The position numbers and the translations under genes are program-made. Under the pieces are notes generated by a model that was not told the origin of the DNA, did no database searches, and saw only the letters and a list, made by a program, of their open reading frames with translations. Positions 1 through 8,138 of a DNA stretch of 64,000 nucleotides are shown here, piece by piece (within the stretch, counting starts at the first letter, position 1; each line of letters opens with the position of its first letter). Source of the DNA: Ectobacillus sp. JY-23 (GTDB taxonomy: Bacteria; Bacillota; Bacilli; Bacillales; Bacillaceae_G); assembly GCF_023022965.1 (NCBI RefSeq), contig NZ_CP095462.1, positions 1,054,001 to 1,118,000 on the forward strand, read 5' to 3'.

Positions 1-142
1 AAATATTTTCACATCTTTCTTTTCGAAACTTCAACCTTCTACTATAATAGCAGAGGAAGCATTTTTCTTCTACATACAATCCTTATAAGCCTTATCATAT
101 GATTGATGTGGAAGCTTATCATTCATCGGGAGAGATTGCAGC

Positions 143-766
143 ATGACATGGGAGTTATTTAGCATTATTGGTACGATTGCCTTCGCTGTAAGCGGTGCTA
201 TTGTTGCCATGGAAGAAGAGTACGATATTTTTGGCGTTTACATTCTGGGAATGGCTACAGCGTTTGGCGGCGGTGCCTTGCGCAACTTACTTATAGGATA
301 TCCGGTTGAAGCATTTTGGAAACAAGATGTATTGTTTCAAATCGCTCTTTTATCAATGACAATTATCTTTTTATTTCCACATAAACTAATGAAACATTGG
401 AAGAGATGGGAAAACATCACGGATGCAATCGGTCTTTCCGCCTTTTCTATTCAAGGTGCTTTATATGCTCAAAAGTTAAACTTACCACTAAGCGCCACGA
501 TTGTCGCAGCCGTTTTAACAGGAACGGGCGGCGGTGTCATCCGAGATGTGCTGGCAAAAAGAAAGCCTCTCGTACTGCGTGCGGAAGTATACGCATTCTG
601 GACGATTTTAGCTGGGTTTGCTGTTGGAACAAATCTTGTCGCAGCACCAATTCATATGTATCTACTGTTTATCGTCATTGTCGTATGTCGTATGTTATCT
701 ATTTATTACAACTGGCATTTACCTATTAAATCCTTGACAAATTCATCAAAGTCTATTGACAGCTGA
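143..766 (+). CDS. TRIC/UPF0126-family membrane protein
   Basis: This 207-aa protein is almost entirely hydrophobic, with about seven predicted membrane segments. It holds two internally similar halves, each with a glycine-rich turn followed by an Arg: GGGALRN near residue 48 and GGGVIRD near residue 131. That duplicated layout is typical of the bacterial trimeric intracellular cation channel (UPF0126, YvgT-like) family, so a potassium-permeable channel in the cytoplasmic membrane is the likely role; the physiological function in Bacillus is unclear. A GGGAGAG ribosome-binding site lies about 10 nt before the ATG. It is one of the few plus-strand genes and a hairpin terminator directly follows its stop, so it is probably monocistronic. 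Confidence 0.85.
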   Translation: MTWELFSIIGTIAFAVSGAIVAMEEEYDIFGVYILGMATAFGGGALRNLLIGYPVEAFWKQDVLFQIALLSMTIIFLFPHKLMKHWKRWENITDAIGLSAFSIQGALYAQKLNLPLSATIVAAVLTGTGGGVIRDVLAKRKPLVLRAEVYAFWTILAGFAVGTNLVAAPIHMYLLFIVIVVCRMLSIYYNWHLPIKSLTNSSKSIDS

Positions 767-790
767 AAACGCCACATACGGCGTTTTTTT
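766..790 (+). terminator. Intrinsic terminator after the TRIC gene
   Basis: An 8-bp stem (AAAACGCC/GGCGTTTT) with a 6-nt loop runs into a T tract, directly after the TGA stop at 764-766. Confidence 0.8.
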
Positions 791-831
791 ATATGTAGAA
801 AAGCCATACTATACAAAAGGGGGTGTAACAT

Positions 832-972
832 ATGACCAATCACGTAAACAAAGGCAAGCAAAAAAGCTCAGTAGATCACTCAGGGCAAACACCGGAATCT
901 GCGTACGGAAAAAGCAAAAAAATGGAGAAGCATCATCAGCTTCACATACAACGAGCAAAAGAAAAGGAGTGA
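832..972 (+). CDS. Small hydrophilic protein (46 aa), spore-protein-like
   Basis: The ATG at 832 has a strong GGGGGTG ribosome-binding site and opens a 46-codon frame rich in Lys, His, Gln and Ser (it starts MTNHVNKGKQKSS). It has no hydrophobic segment and no cysteine. Size and composition resemble the minor small acid-soluble spore proteins of Bacillus, but I cannot assign it to a named Ssp family. Its stop is 5 nt before the next, similarly sized gene, so the two look like a bicistronic unit. The longer overlapping frame starting at 756 lacks a ribosome-binding site. Confidence 0.6.
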   Translation: MTNHVNKGKQKSSVDHSGQTPESAYGKSKKMEKHHQLHIQRAKEKE

Positions 973-977
973 AAAAC

Positions 978-1118
978 ATGGCAAAAGGTAATAACCAACG
1001 GAATCGCGGACAAGCGGCAAACAGTGTAAATCCACAGGGTATAACACCAGGAGAAGGTAACTACAGTCCAAAAAGCCAGCTTGAAAATCGCGCCAAAACA
1101 AGCAACACAAGGATATAA
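978..1118 (+). CDS. Small hydrophilic protein (46 aa), second of a tandem pair
   Basis: AAGGAGTG, overlapping the end of the previous gene, lies 5 nt before the ATG at 978. The 46-aa product starts MAKGNNQRNRGQAAN and is rich in Asn, Gln, Gly and Lys, with no hydrophobic or cysteine residues of note. It looks like a disordered small acid-soluble spore protein or a related spore protein; I do not recognise the exact family. A hairpin at 1124-1150 follows immediately and separates it from the convergent gene. Function is inferred from composition and size only. Confidence 0.65.
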   Translation: MAKGNNQRNRGQAANSVNPQGITPGEGNYSPKSQLENRAKTSNTRI

Positions 1119-1123
1119 ACGGT

Positions 1124-1150
1124 AGGCACGGAACGAATTGTTTCGTGCCT
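1124..1150. terminator. Hairpin between convergent genes
   Basis: Arms AGGCACG (1124-1130) and CGTGCCT (1144-1150) form a stem between the plus-strand small gene and the end of the minus-strand hydrolase gene. The following T tract is weak, so termination is likely but not certain. Confidence 0.5.
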
Positions 1151-1722
1151 TACATTACTTTTTTTACTGCTTGTACAATTGCATGTACATAAGCATCATA
1201 GGCCTGCATACTCATTTGTAATAATTTGCGCTGCGCTTTGGTCAACTCGAGCTGCAAACCTCTCCCCTTTTTACTGCGGTTCACAATATTTTTAGGACTA
1301 TCACCGTTGATTTCATGGGGCGCTTCCTTTACTAAAAAGCCCGCATCTAACAAGTTTGCTGTGGCCACTTGTTTCAACTCTTCATCATTTCCTCCTATAT
1401 AGGTCACAGCTGTGTCACCATAGGCTCCATGTACCGAAACTACATATGATGATGTTTGTACAAGCGCTACCGCTCTTGGTTCATCAAATCGAGCTGATGT
1501 AATATGAAGTTTGGGGTTGTTTTTTAACCCTTGAAATGTATAAAAGCTCGCATGTAAAGCCTCTGCAATATCACTGGCTAACTCTGAAGTTCCCGGCTCA
1601 ATTGTTCCACCGTGAATAGCAAGCACCGTTATTTCAGTATTTCTGCTTACACATAAGATTTGATAATCTATATGCTCCACCTCGGACTGCGCCAGCTTTG
1701 CAAAATTTTCGTACGTATGCAT
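1150..1722 (-). CDS. Poly-gamma-glutamate hydrolase-like protein (YmaC/PghP type)
   Basis: This 190-aa protein carries the pattern of the phage-type gamma-polyglutamate hydrolase family: an IHGGTIEPGTSELA segment at about residues 36-49 (His and Glu as zinc ligands), a later VHGAYGD motif near residue 97, and RGLQLEL near the end. The same family is often annotated as 'phage-related replication protein' (YmaC in B. subtilis). Family members are zinc-dependent and cut gamma-glutamyl bonds in polyglutamate. There is no signal peptide, so it is probably cytoplasmic here. GGGGAGGTG precedes the ATG. It lies downstream of spoVK behind a terminator, so it is probably transcribed separately. No other phage genes are near. 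Confidence 0.7.
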   Translation of the reverse strand: MHTYENFAKLAQSEVEHIDYQILCVSRNTEITVLAIHGGTIEPGTSELASDIAEALHASFYTFQGLKNNPKLHITSARFDEPRAVALVQTSSYVVSVHGAYGDTAVTYIGGNDEELKQVATANLLDAGFLVKEAPHEINGDSPKNIVNRSKKGRGLQLELTKAQRKLLQMSMQAYDAYVHAIVQAVKKVM

Positions 1723-1748
1723 CGCACACCTCCCCTTTATAGTATGCG

Positions 1749-1778
1749 AAAAAACCGCCTAACTTATAAAATAGGCGG
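1749..1778 (-). terminator. Terminator of spoVK
   Basis: On the minus strand, arms CCGCCTA and TAGGCGG are followed by TTTTTT. The hairpin overlaps the spoVK stop codon at 1764. Confidence 0.8.
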
Positions 1779-2717
1779 CTCTTCATCACATTCTAAATCA
1801 CTTCCTGAAATTGTAAGCAAATCAAATTTATCGTAAGAATCCTGCGACAGCAATCTCATTGCTTGTGATCGCACAGATTTCTCAACGATATTCCGTACAT
1901 AGCGCCCGTTGCTAAAGGAGGTAATGCCTGAAGAGTACTTGACCGCATTTAAATGGTCGCGCAGCTTCCATTCCGCTTCTCTTGAGAGTTGATACTCACG
2001 TTCTTCATACATGCGTCTTCCAATTTCAATCAGTTGATTGACCGTATAATCCGGAAACTCAACAATAAAAGGAAAACGGGATTGCAGACCTGGATTTAAA
2101 GATAGGAAATGATTCATCTCTCTAGAATATCCAGCCAATATTAAAACAAAATCGTGTTGCTTATCTTCCATATGCTTTACCAAAGTGTCGATCGCTTCTT
2201 TTCCAAAATCTTTTTCTCCACCCCTAGCCAACGAATAGGCTTCATCCACGAATAAAATGCCACCCATTGCCTTTTTTATCAGATCACGAGTTTTTTGAGC
2301 TGTATGACCAATGTATTCTCCCACCAAATCTGCACGTTCCGCCTCAATTAAATGCCCTTTAGATAATACATTCATTTGAAATAATAATTTGCCGATAATA
2401 CGTGCAACAGTCGTCTTTCCTGTACCAGGATTTCCTTTAAATAGCATGTGGAGAACCTGCTTTTCCGCTTTCAAGCCCATTTCTTGCCTTTTTTTATTCA
2501 CATAGATCCAAGCATATATTTCTTTAATAATCTTTTTCAAGTCCTCCATACCGACCAAGCGCCCCATTTCCTCCTCTACTTGTCTGAGCATGTCATGCTT
2601 GGTAGCCACGTTTTCCGTTAATACTTTCTGTGGTGGAAGAGGAACGCTTTCTTTTTTTCTATGATTTAATACAATGTTAATTTGATTTTTATTATTTTTG
2701 CGTATGGACTGGTCCAT
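1764..2717 (-). CDS. spoVK: Stage V sporulation protein K (AAA+ ATPase)
   Basis: This 317-aa protein is a CbxX/CfxQ-type AAA+ ATPase. A Walker A motif (GNPGTGKTT) is near residue 100, a Walker B (ILFVDEAYSLA) near residue 155, and an arginine-finger region (GLQSRFPF) near residue 210. SpoVK is a mother-cell protein needed at a late stage of B. subtilis spore maturation; its length (about 320 aa) and place beside hfq/miaA match. I start it at the ATG at 2717, which has a clear GGAGGTGG site, rather than at upstream in-frame starts that would overlap the divergent promoter. The region before it is shared with the divergent recombinase-like gene. Confidence 0.92.
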   Translation of the reverse strand: MDQSIRKNNKNQINIVLNHRKKESVPLPPQKVLTENVATKHDMLRQVEEEMGRLVGMEDLKKIIKEIYAWIYVNKKRQEMGLKAEKQVLHMLFKGNPGTGKTTVARIIGKLLFQMNVLSKGHLIEAERADLVGEYIGHTAQKTRDLIKKAMGGILFVDEAYSLARGGEKDFGKEAIDTLVKHMEDKQHDFVLILAGYSREMNHFLSLNPGLQSRFPFIVEFPDYTVNQLIEIGRRMYEEREYQLSREAEWKLRDHLNAVKYSSGITSFSNGRYVRNIVEKSVRSQAMRLLSQDSYDKFDLLTISGSDLECDEEPPIL

Positions 2718-2817
2718 AAGCCACCTCCAATTAGCAGAACACATACGTGTATGCATTGATGAGTTGTGCTCAGTGCGGACATTCTTACCCAATGAATACA
2801 CACTTACCACCATTTTC

Positions 2818-2826
2818 TGTTATAAT
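2818..2826 (+). promoter_or_regulatory. Extended -10 promoter element
   Basis: TGTTATAAT fits an extended -10 (TGnTATAAT), 28 nt before the start of the recombinase-like gene. No good -35 box is visible at 17 nt, as expected for extended -10 promoters. Confidence 0.45.
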
Positions 2827-2853
2827 TTATGAAAATGAATGGGTGGTGAATGT

Positions 2854-3837
2854 ATGCAAGTCAAAAAAGATGAAGATACAAGCTTACACGAATCTGTACG
2901 GGAATTCGCCGCATATTTAACCAGCAAGGGAAGAAAACAATCAACTATAAAACGCTATATATATGATTTGGAAGATTTTATTCATTGGACTCGCAAGCAA
3001 CTGGATATTTCTTCTACTAGTATATGGTCTACATTAACCACAAAAGACTATGAAAATTACTTTTCTGACTTAAAAGCTACTCGTCACTATTCTGAAAAAA
3101 CAATGCATCGCATTTTTATTGTTTTAAACAGAATGTACCGCTTTTTACAGCTCGATAATCCCACTTTAGTCAATCCAGTCAAGCATATGGATTTCATCAT
3201 TCAACCTGACCGCGCTTTACGGGACGAAGATTTTATTTCCGAACAAGAAGAATTTCGTCTAAAGAACATCATCATGTCGTTAGAAGGTTTATCTGATAAA
3301 CAGTTACCAGTACGTCCCCTTTTGATGGATCGCAATTTTTGCATTGTCATGCTGCTAGTGGATTATGGTTTATCCTTACAAGAACTTGTTTCATTGAACA
3401 TGCATCACATCCACTTTGAAAACAACTCCATCACTATTCCACCAGTTTCAGGAATTGCTCGTACTATTTGTCTAACATTAGAGGATAAACAAAGATTATA
3501 TAGTTACTATAAAATAATTCCAGAAGCTGTTAGGCCGAAATACCATACAAACGATCCTGTATTTGTCGCATTTGATTTCAATCGAAACACATATCGGTGG
3601 GTGTATGATAACGATGCGCCAAAGAGTTTGACGGAAATAGCTGTACAAAAAATGATTCGGCAAGAGGTAGCGAGGGCTGGACTGCGAAAAGGTATATCCG
3701 CTCAACATTTGCGCAACACATATATTCTGCGTCTCATTCAGGAAAAGGTAAGCGAATCAGAAATCGTAAAACAAATGGGATTTAAAACAAAGCTCTCATT
3801 AAAGCGCTACTACGACTATATGAGGAATAAAGAATAA
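2854..3837 (+). CDS. XerC/XerD-like tyrosine recombinase with a degraded active site
   Basis: The 327-aa protein has the two-domain layout of Xer recombinases: an N-terminal SAM-like DNA-binding domain (about residues 12-100) and a C-terminal catalytic fold. Aligned by eye with XerC/D, the first catalytic Arg is replaced (YGLSLQELV instead of GLRxxEL), the beta-hairpin Lys is not evident, the HxxR motif reads QHLR so its His is displaced, and the late His/Trp position is Phe (MGFKT). The second Arg and the nucleophile Tyr (LKRYYDY) remain. It may bind DNA without recombining it. I chose the ATG at 2854, just after GGGTGGTGA; an in-frame ATG at 2839 has no ribosome-binding site. It is divergent from spoVK and convergent with hfq. 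True XerC and XerD should be encoded elsewhere. Confidence 0.8.
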   Translation: MQVKKDEDTSLHESVREFAAYLTSKGRKQSTIKRYIYDLEDFIHWTRKQLDISSTSIWSTLTTKDYENYFSDLKATRHYSEKTMHRIFIVLNRMYRFLQLDNPTLVNPVKHMDFIIQPDRALRDEDFISEQEEFRLKNIIMSLEGLSDKQLPVRPLLMDRNFCIVMLLVDYGLSLQELVSLNMHHIHFENNSITIPPVSGIARTICLTLEDKQRLYSYYKIIPEAVRPKYHTNDPVFVAFDFNRNTYRWVYDNDAPKSLTEIAVQKMIRQEVARAGLRKGISAQHLRNTYILRLIQEKVSESEIVKQMGFKTKLSLKRYYDYMRNKE

Positions 3838-3864
3838 AAAAAAACCTCTTTACAGAGGTTTTTT
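3836..3864. terminator. Bidirectional terminator between the recombinase-like gene and hfq
   Basis: AAAACCTC and GAGGTTTT pair around a 6-nt loop, with an A run on one side and a T run on the other, between two convergent stop codons. Confidence 0.85.
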
Positions 3865-3865
3865 A

Positions 3866-4090
3866 CTATTCTAATTCAATACTTACATTTTTTTGTGGAA
3901 CGAATGTGGAGATGGCGTGTTTATAAATAAGCTGTTGCTTGCCATCAGTTTCCAAAAGAACTGTAAAATTATCAAAACCTTTAATAAGTCCTCTTAATTG
4001 AAAACCGTTTAGCAAATACAGCGTCACGTATGTATTATCCTTGCGAAGTTGGTTTAAAAATTGATCTTGAATATTAATTGACTGCTTCAT
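3866..4090 (-). CDS. hfq: RNA chaperone Hfq
   Basis: At 74 aa this is the normal size for Bacillus Hfq. It contains the Sm1 region ([25 protein letters not shown] split over residues 12-36) and the Sm2 signature YKHAIST near residue 57. Hfq forms a hexameric ring that binds sRNAs and A/U-rich RNA; in Bacillus its role is milder than in enteric bacteria. AGGAGG lies 8 nt before the ATG. It sits just downstream of miaA, the usual pairing, with a 39-nt gap. Confidence 0.96.
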   Translation of the reverse strand: MKQSINIQDQFLNQLRKDNTYVTLYLLNGFQLRGLIKGFDNFTVLLETDGKQQLIYKHAISTFVPQKNVSIELE

Positions 4091-4129
4091 GTAAAATCCT
4101 CCTCTTTTTCTCTATTTACCTCTATTCTA

Positions 4130-5065
4130 CTAAAGTTTCAGCAATCCTTCCACTTTATGTGAAATTTCTTGTATTTTCGGCTCTTCTGTCACGTCAAACC
4201 ACATAACGTGTTCTTTGTTACGGAACCATGTAAGTTGCCGCTTTGCATATCTTCTTGAATTGGTTTTTAACACATTCACCGCCTCTTTTAAGCTTATTCT
4301 ATTTTCTAAATAAGCATACAGCTCTTTGTAGCCAATTGCTTGAATAGACTGACAGTCTCGAATTCCTGTTTCATACAAATGACTTACTTCCTCTAAAAGC
4401 CCTTGCTTCATCATCATATCCACACGCATATCAATACGCTTATACAATTTCTCCCGCTCCATCATAAGGCCAATGAAAAGTGCATCATATAACAGCTCGT
4501 GAGCCTGTGCTTCTAAGGACTCGCTCATTGTCCTTCCAGTTGTTTCAAAGATTTCAAGAGCTCGGATTACACGTCTTATATTATTGGGATGGATGCGAGA
4601 CGCACTCTCTGGGTCCACCTGCTTTAATCTTTCAAATAAAGCATTGCCGCCTTCACTGGCCACAAATGCCTCCATTTTTTCACGATACTCTTGATTGCCC
4701 CGATTTTCAGTAAATTGATAATCATATAGGGCTGCTTGTATGTATAATCCTGTCCCACCAACAATAATCGGTAATTTACCTCGTCCTGCAATATCGGCAA
4801 TATGCTCTCTCACCAACGTCTGAAACTCCGCTACTGAAAAAGATTCCTGAGGTTCCTTTATATCAAGCATATAATGCGGGATGCCTTCTTGTTCCTCTTT
4901 GGTTACTTTTGCTGTACCAATATCCATCCCCTTATACACTTGCATAGAATCGCCACTGATGATCTCACCATTAAACATTTTAGCAAGCTCAATACTCAGT
5001 TTTGTTTTGCCCACTGCTGTTGGCCCCACAATAACAATAACTTTTTGTTTTGCTGCTGCACTCAT
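4130..5065 (-). CDS. miaA: tRNA dimethylallyltransferase
   Basis: MiaA transfers a dimethylallyl group to A37 of tRNAs that read UNN codons. The 311-aa protein has the P-loop GPTAVGKTKLS near residue 13, the conserved Asp/Ser segment GEIISGDSMQVYKGMDIGT near residue 34, and GGTGLYI near residue 97. The product i6A37 is the substrate of MiaB, encoded at 16-17.5 kb. An in-frame GTG 9 nt upstream is possible, but the ATG at 5065 is better placed after AGAGAGTGA. It precedes hfq in the same direction. Confidence 0.95.
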   Translation of the reverse strand: MSAAAKQKVIVIVGPTAVGKTKLSIELAKMFNGEIISGDSMQVYKGMDIGTAKVTKEEQEGIPHYMLDIKEPQESFSVAEFQTLVREHIADIAGRGKLPIIVGGTGLYIQAALYDYQFTENRGNQEYREKMEAFVASEGGNALFERLKQVDPESASRIHPNNIRRVIRALEIFETTGRTMSESLEAQAHELLYDALFIGLMMEREKLYKRIDMRVDMMMKQGLLEEVSHLYETGIRDCQSIQAIGYKELYAYLENRISLKEAVNVLKTNSRRYAKRQLTWFRNKEHVMWFDVTEEPKIQEISHKVEGLLKL

Positions 5066-5355
5066 CAATTTCACTCTCTTTGTATAAAATTATCCATTTA
5101 GACAGTATATCCAGCTTTATTAGAAGTCAACCATTATGGTAATTGAAATTTCAAAACAACTTGTGCACATCTAGTAATATAGATGAATACATTCTACATT
5201 TTAATATAAGCTATGTAGGTCTTTACCACTCCTACAAACAGCTGATTCTTGTCTCCTATCTAAAAAGAATATGATTTTTACATGCCACAAAAATTGTAGC
5301 TTATTTAACATAGTTTGTCTATATGATGCATAGGTTGATAAAAAGGAGGAATCGT

Positions 5356-5586
5356 ATGAAAACCGAATTGAGACAAGAACGTGTACAAGCCTTATTAGAT
5401 GAAATGATTATAAACGTTTCCACAAGTCCACTTCCTGTTTCACAAGAAGAGCTCGACTTTTCATTACTATGCCTCATGCGCGCATGTCAAGGAATACTAG
5501 CTGAAGAGCAAAACTGGGATTATATTGAAAGTAAATTTAATGCTGCATATAATCTGTTAACAGGGCGAGCTGTATATCCGTTTTAG
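5356..5586 (+). CDS. Small conserved protein, ymzA-like by position
   Basis: The ATG at 5356 follows an excellent AAAGGAGGA site and encodes 76 aa. The protein is acidic and helical-looking (QEELDFSLLCLMRACQGIL), without signal peptide or cysteine pairs beyond two isolated Cys. Position near hfq/miaA and length fit B. subtilis YmzA, a protein of unknown function, but I cannot confirm homology. It is divergent from miaA; the 280-nt region between them is AT-rich and must hold both promoters. Confidence 0.6.
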   Translation: MKTELRQERVQALLDEMIINVSTSPLPVSQEELDFSLLCLMRACQGILAEEQNWDYIESKFNAAYNLLTGRAVYPF

Positions 5587-5607
5587 GAAGCATTTATATG
5601 CGCCCAA

Positions 5608-5637
5608 AACAAGCAGACGATTTTTAGTCTGCTTGTT
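5608..5637. terminator. Hairpin after the small gene
   Basis: An 11-bp perfect stem (AACAAGCAGAC/GTCTGCTTGTT) with an 8-nt loop lies 22 nt after the stop. The T tract is weak on both strands. Confidence 0.5.
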
Positions 5638-5779
5638 CAATATGTTTTATTTAAAAACATTACCTTTACACTTGCAAAAAATCTGCTTGCACTCTAGCAT
5701 CTCAATTATATAGATGTAGTAATTATTTTAATGCATACTACATTCAATTTTACTCCAACATAATTTTAGTTTAATCAAA

Positions 5780-6847
5780 TTATCTCACAACCCCACTTCC
5801 AGATATCTGAACATTTGCCTTTACTACAATTTTGGCTGTGGGATATATTTGGTGCCACTTTGTTACATTAAATTGTCTTGTTTGACTTCTGACTCTATCA
5901 CCAATACATAATGGATCTATTTTTAAGCTCTGAAATCTTTCCATTAACTTTCTCCCTTTATGTTCTATTTTTCTTTCTAGAGCTTTTTGAATCATGTGTT
6001 CCACTTTAGTATTGATTTGCAAACCAGAATATTCACTAATAGATCCTTTTACATTTATATTAATATAAACCGTGGGAACACTTTCATGATTTTCAATTCT
6101 GTATTTAACATTAGAAGAGACTTGCTGCAAGCTTGCATAGCCACTATGATTTACTTTAAGCTCATGAACACCAATATCTGATTTTTCATTCATTAAATTA
6201 AAAACAAATGTATCCTCAAGGTTTAACTTCTCAACCATTTTATCATTTTTAAATAAAGCAAGCCCTCTTAATTGTATCTTATCCCCTTTTTTGGTTATAA
6301 GGGGCACATAAGGATCCATTCCTTCTCCTCTATACATATAATCGTATAGATGTAAATTTGTGCGAGGGAAATTAGAAAATTCAACTGATTTATTAATTAA
6401 ATTCTTAATATGCGGCCCTAATCCCTCAGGATACCCATAATCATATTTGACTAAATCGTGGGCACTTCCTCCCTCAACAATTGCTATAGTAACTAGTCTA
6501 CCGACAGTAGCATCCCGCAAATAGCTATCTAAAATGCGCTCGATCCCCTCAAAAGCCATTTCTTCACTAAATAAAATAACAGCTATCTTTCCAATTGTAA
6601 TGGGCTTTTGAATTGCACTGAGTTGATTACGTAATCCTTTACTTGTATGACTACTAGCTGTGTACGTATATATTGAGCTTGATTGGTCTCTATTAAATAC
6701 TTGTGAAGCAACAGTTGCTTTCATCTTTTTATTTACTTCCGAATCATATCCGACAACAAAAATTACCGGAAGCTCATCAATCACTTTAGGTGATACACAA
6801 CTTGTAAGCAACAATATATGTATCAATATAAATATTCTTACCTTCAC
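5780..6847 (-). CDS. GerC-type germinant receptor lipoprotein
   Basis: This 355-aa protein begins with a short hydrophobic signal ending in a lipobox (LLTSC, Cys at 17), so it should be lipid-anchored to the spore inner membrane. The body matches the Ger(x)C family, with a central RGLALFKNDKMV segment and a C-terminal half that ends in a hydrophilic domain. It is the C subunit of a GerA-type receptor that responds to small nutrient germinants. The start is GTG, preceded by AGGGTGA. In the ancestral operon this site would have been only a few nt after the gerB stop; a MITE now separates the genes by almost 200 nt. I cannot say which nutrient it senses. Confidence 0.88.
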   Translation of the reverse strand: MKVRIFILIHILLLTSCVSPKVIDELPVIFVVGYDSEVNKKMKATVASQVFNRDQSSSIYTYTASSHTSKGLRNQLSAIQKPITIGKIAVILFSEEMAFEGIERILDSYLRDATVGRLVTIAIVEGGSAHDLVKYDYGYPEGLGPHIKNLINKSVEFSNFPRTNLHLYDYMYRGEGMDPYVPLITKKGDKIQLRGLALFKNDKMVEKLNLEDTFVFNLMNEKSDIGVHELKVNHSGYASLQQVSSNVKYRIENHESVPTVYININVKGSISEYSGLQINTKVEHMIQKALERKIEHKGRKLMERFQSLKIDPLCIGDRVRSQTRQFNVTKWHQIYPTAKIVVKANVQISGSGVVR

Positions 6848-6863
6848 TTATGTCACCCTATCT

Positions 6864-7060
6864 TTTTCTTTGGCTCTGTTAAAGTGTGTTGTTGATTTCC
6901 GTTACGGGGTTCGCTTTCCACAGGCGGTCAGGGAGCCTCCTCAGCGCTATGCGTCTGCGAGGCCTCCCTTTGACTCGCTTTTTCCGCAGGAGTCTCACCC
7001 CTTCACTCCAATCAACAAGTGCAAATAATCAACATTAGGCTTTAACACAGCCTTTTCTTT
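6864..7060. mobile_element. MITE copy 1 with 8-bp target duplications
   Basis: The element spans 6872-7052 (181 bp). Its ends are GGCTCTGTTAAA and TTTAACACAGCC, inverted repeats matching at 11 of 12 positions. The flanks carry a perfect 8-bp direct repeat, TTTTCTTT (6864-6871 and 7053-7060). Inside are smaller inverted repeats (GTTGTTGAT/ATCAACAAG and a GC-rich GGGAGCCTC...GAGGCCTCCC hairpin) and no usable reading frame. It therefore looks like a non-autonomous miniature transposable element, inserted between gerB and gerC. Confidence 0.88.
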
Positions 7061-8124
7061 AATAAACCTATCATATATAACAAGGGGATTAACATATATG
7101 TTATTCCTAATCCCACAAGACTAACATTTGCTTGCAACCATTTTATTTGTGGGGGTAATTGTATAATACAGACAGCAATGAAAGCGATTACTAAAATACT
7201 TATTAGAATTGACTGTTGCTTTATATGAAAAAGTTGTTTTCCAATACGAGTTGCAGACCAAATATATAGACAAATATTAGGAAACATCACTAGACTCCAC
7301 ATAACAACACCTATATATTCAAATCTCTCAACGAAAGGAAGTTCAACAAATTTCCAGATTGTTAAAGTAGCCCAAGGTGTATTATCTAACTGATTCACAT
7401 TAAATAATATCGTTGTTATAATGATGACATATAAGTATAAACAAGTTGTCATTGCCACACCTAAATGAGCCCATTTTTGTGACTTACCTTTAATGAATGG
7501 ATAGAAAACTAATAACGTTTCAATCCCAAGATAACTAAAAGTGAGTTCTTTAGTTGCTTTTATAAAATCAAAAGCAGAATGATCCATAACAGGTAGTAAA
7601 TTTCTAAAAAAGTGAAAGTCTAATTTTAAAGGTATAGCTAACGTTAAAAAGAGTGCCATTGGAATAATAACACCAAAGAAACACACCCCTGTTACAGTTC
7701 GAAACCCTCCAGAAAGGACATAATATATCATTAATATATATAAGAGCCCTGGAATCCACGTCGCCAAATCAGGAAACATCCATAGCTGTACAACGGATAT
7801 ATATGTACGTATTAAGACAATGGCCAATAAAATAAAATAAGCCATAATTCCAACGTTTAATATAAACGCTAAGACGCTCCCAAAATTCTTCTGCATAATA
7901 TGAACAAATTCCTTTGAATCACCGTTAAAAATGCCATATATCATGTACACAATAACATGAAAAAGTATCCCTGTTAAAACTACTGCAATCCATGCATCCT
8001 GTCCGACCAATCTTGAGATTGCTGCTTGAAATCCAAGTACTCCTACTCCTACTTGTGCACTGTGGATAATAAACATAACTAAAAAAGCAGAAATCATCAT
8101 ATGTTCCTTTATTTTTGACTGCAA
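7042..8124 (-). CDS. GerB-type germinant receptor permease subunit
   Basis: The 360-aa protein has about ten hydrophobic segments and the layout of the spore-germination subset of the APC amino-acid transporter family. GerB subunits bind the germinant in the spore inner membrane. The start is TTG at 8124, behind GGGGGAAGA, 14 nt after gerA. The last residues (the end of an Arg codon, then Leu, Cys and the stop) are encoded by the terminal repeat of the adjacent MITE. Removing the element and one target duplication would give a tail ending KKKIG, with the stop just before the gerC start. The core of the protein is unaffected. Confidence 0.88.
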   Translation of the reverse strand: MQSKIKEHMMISAFLVMFIIHSAQVGVGVLGFQAAISRLVGQDAWIAVVLTGILFHVIVYMIYGIFNGDSKEFVHIMQKNFGSVLAFILNVGIMAYFILLAIVLIRTYISVVQLWMFPDLATWIPGLLYILMIYYVLSGGFRTVTGVCFFGVIIPMALFLTLAIPLKLDFHFFRNLLPVMDHSAFDFIKATKELTFSYLGIETLLVFYPFIKGKSQKWAHLGVAMTTCLYLYVIIITTILFNVNQLDNTPWATLTIWKFVELPFVERFEYIGVVMWSLVMFPNICLYIWSATRIGKQLFHIKQQSILISILVIAFIAVCIIQLPPQIKWLQANVSLVGLGITYMLIPLLYMIGLLKKRLC

Positions 8125-8138
8125 TAAATCTTCCCCCT

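Noticed and set aside
805-813. CATACTATA as a sigma-G/sigma-K -10 box for the small genes
   Set aside because: It would place the transcription start inside the ribosome-binding site, and no matching -35 element is visible.
756-1118. A 120-aa frame covering both small genes
   Set aside because: It starts inside the upstream gene's end and terminator without a ribosome-binding site; the two 46-codon frames each have strong sites.
1150-1722. Prophage remnant around the 'phage replication protein' family gene
   Set aside because: No other phage genes, integrase site or base-composition change nearby; the family is a hydrolase found in normal Bacillus chromosomes.
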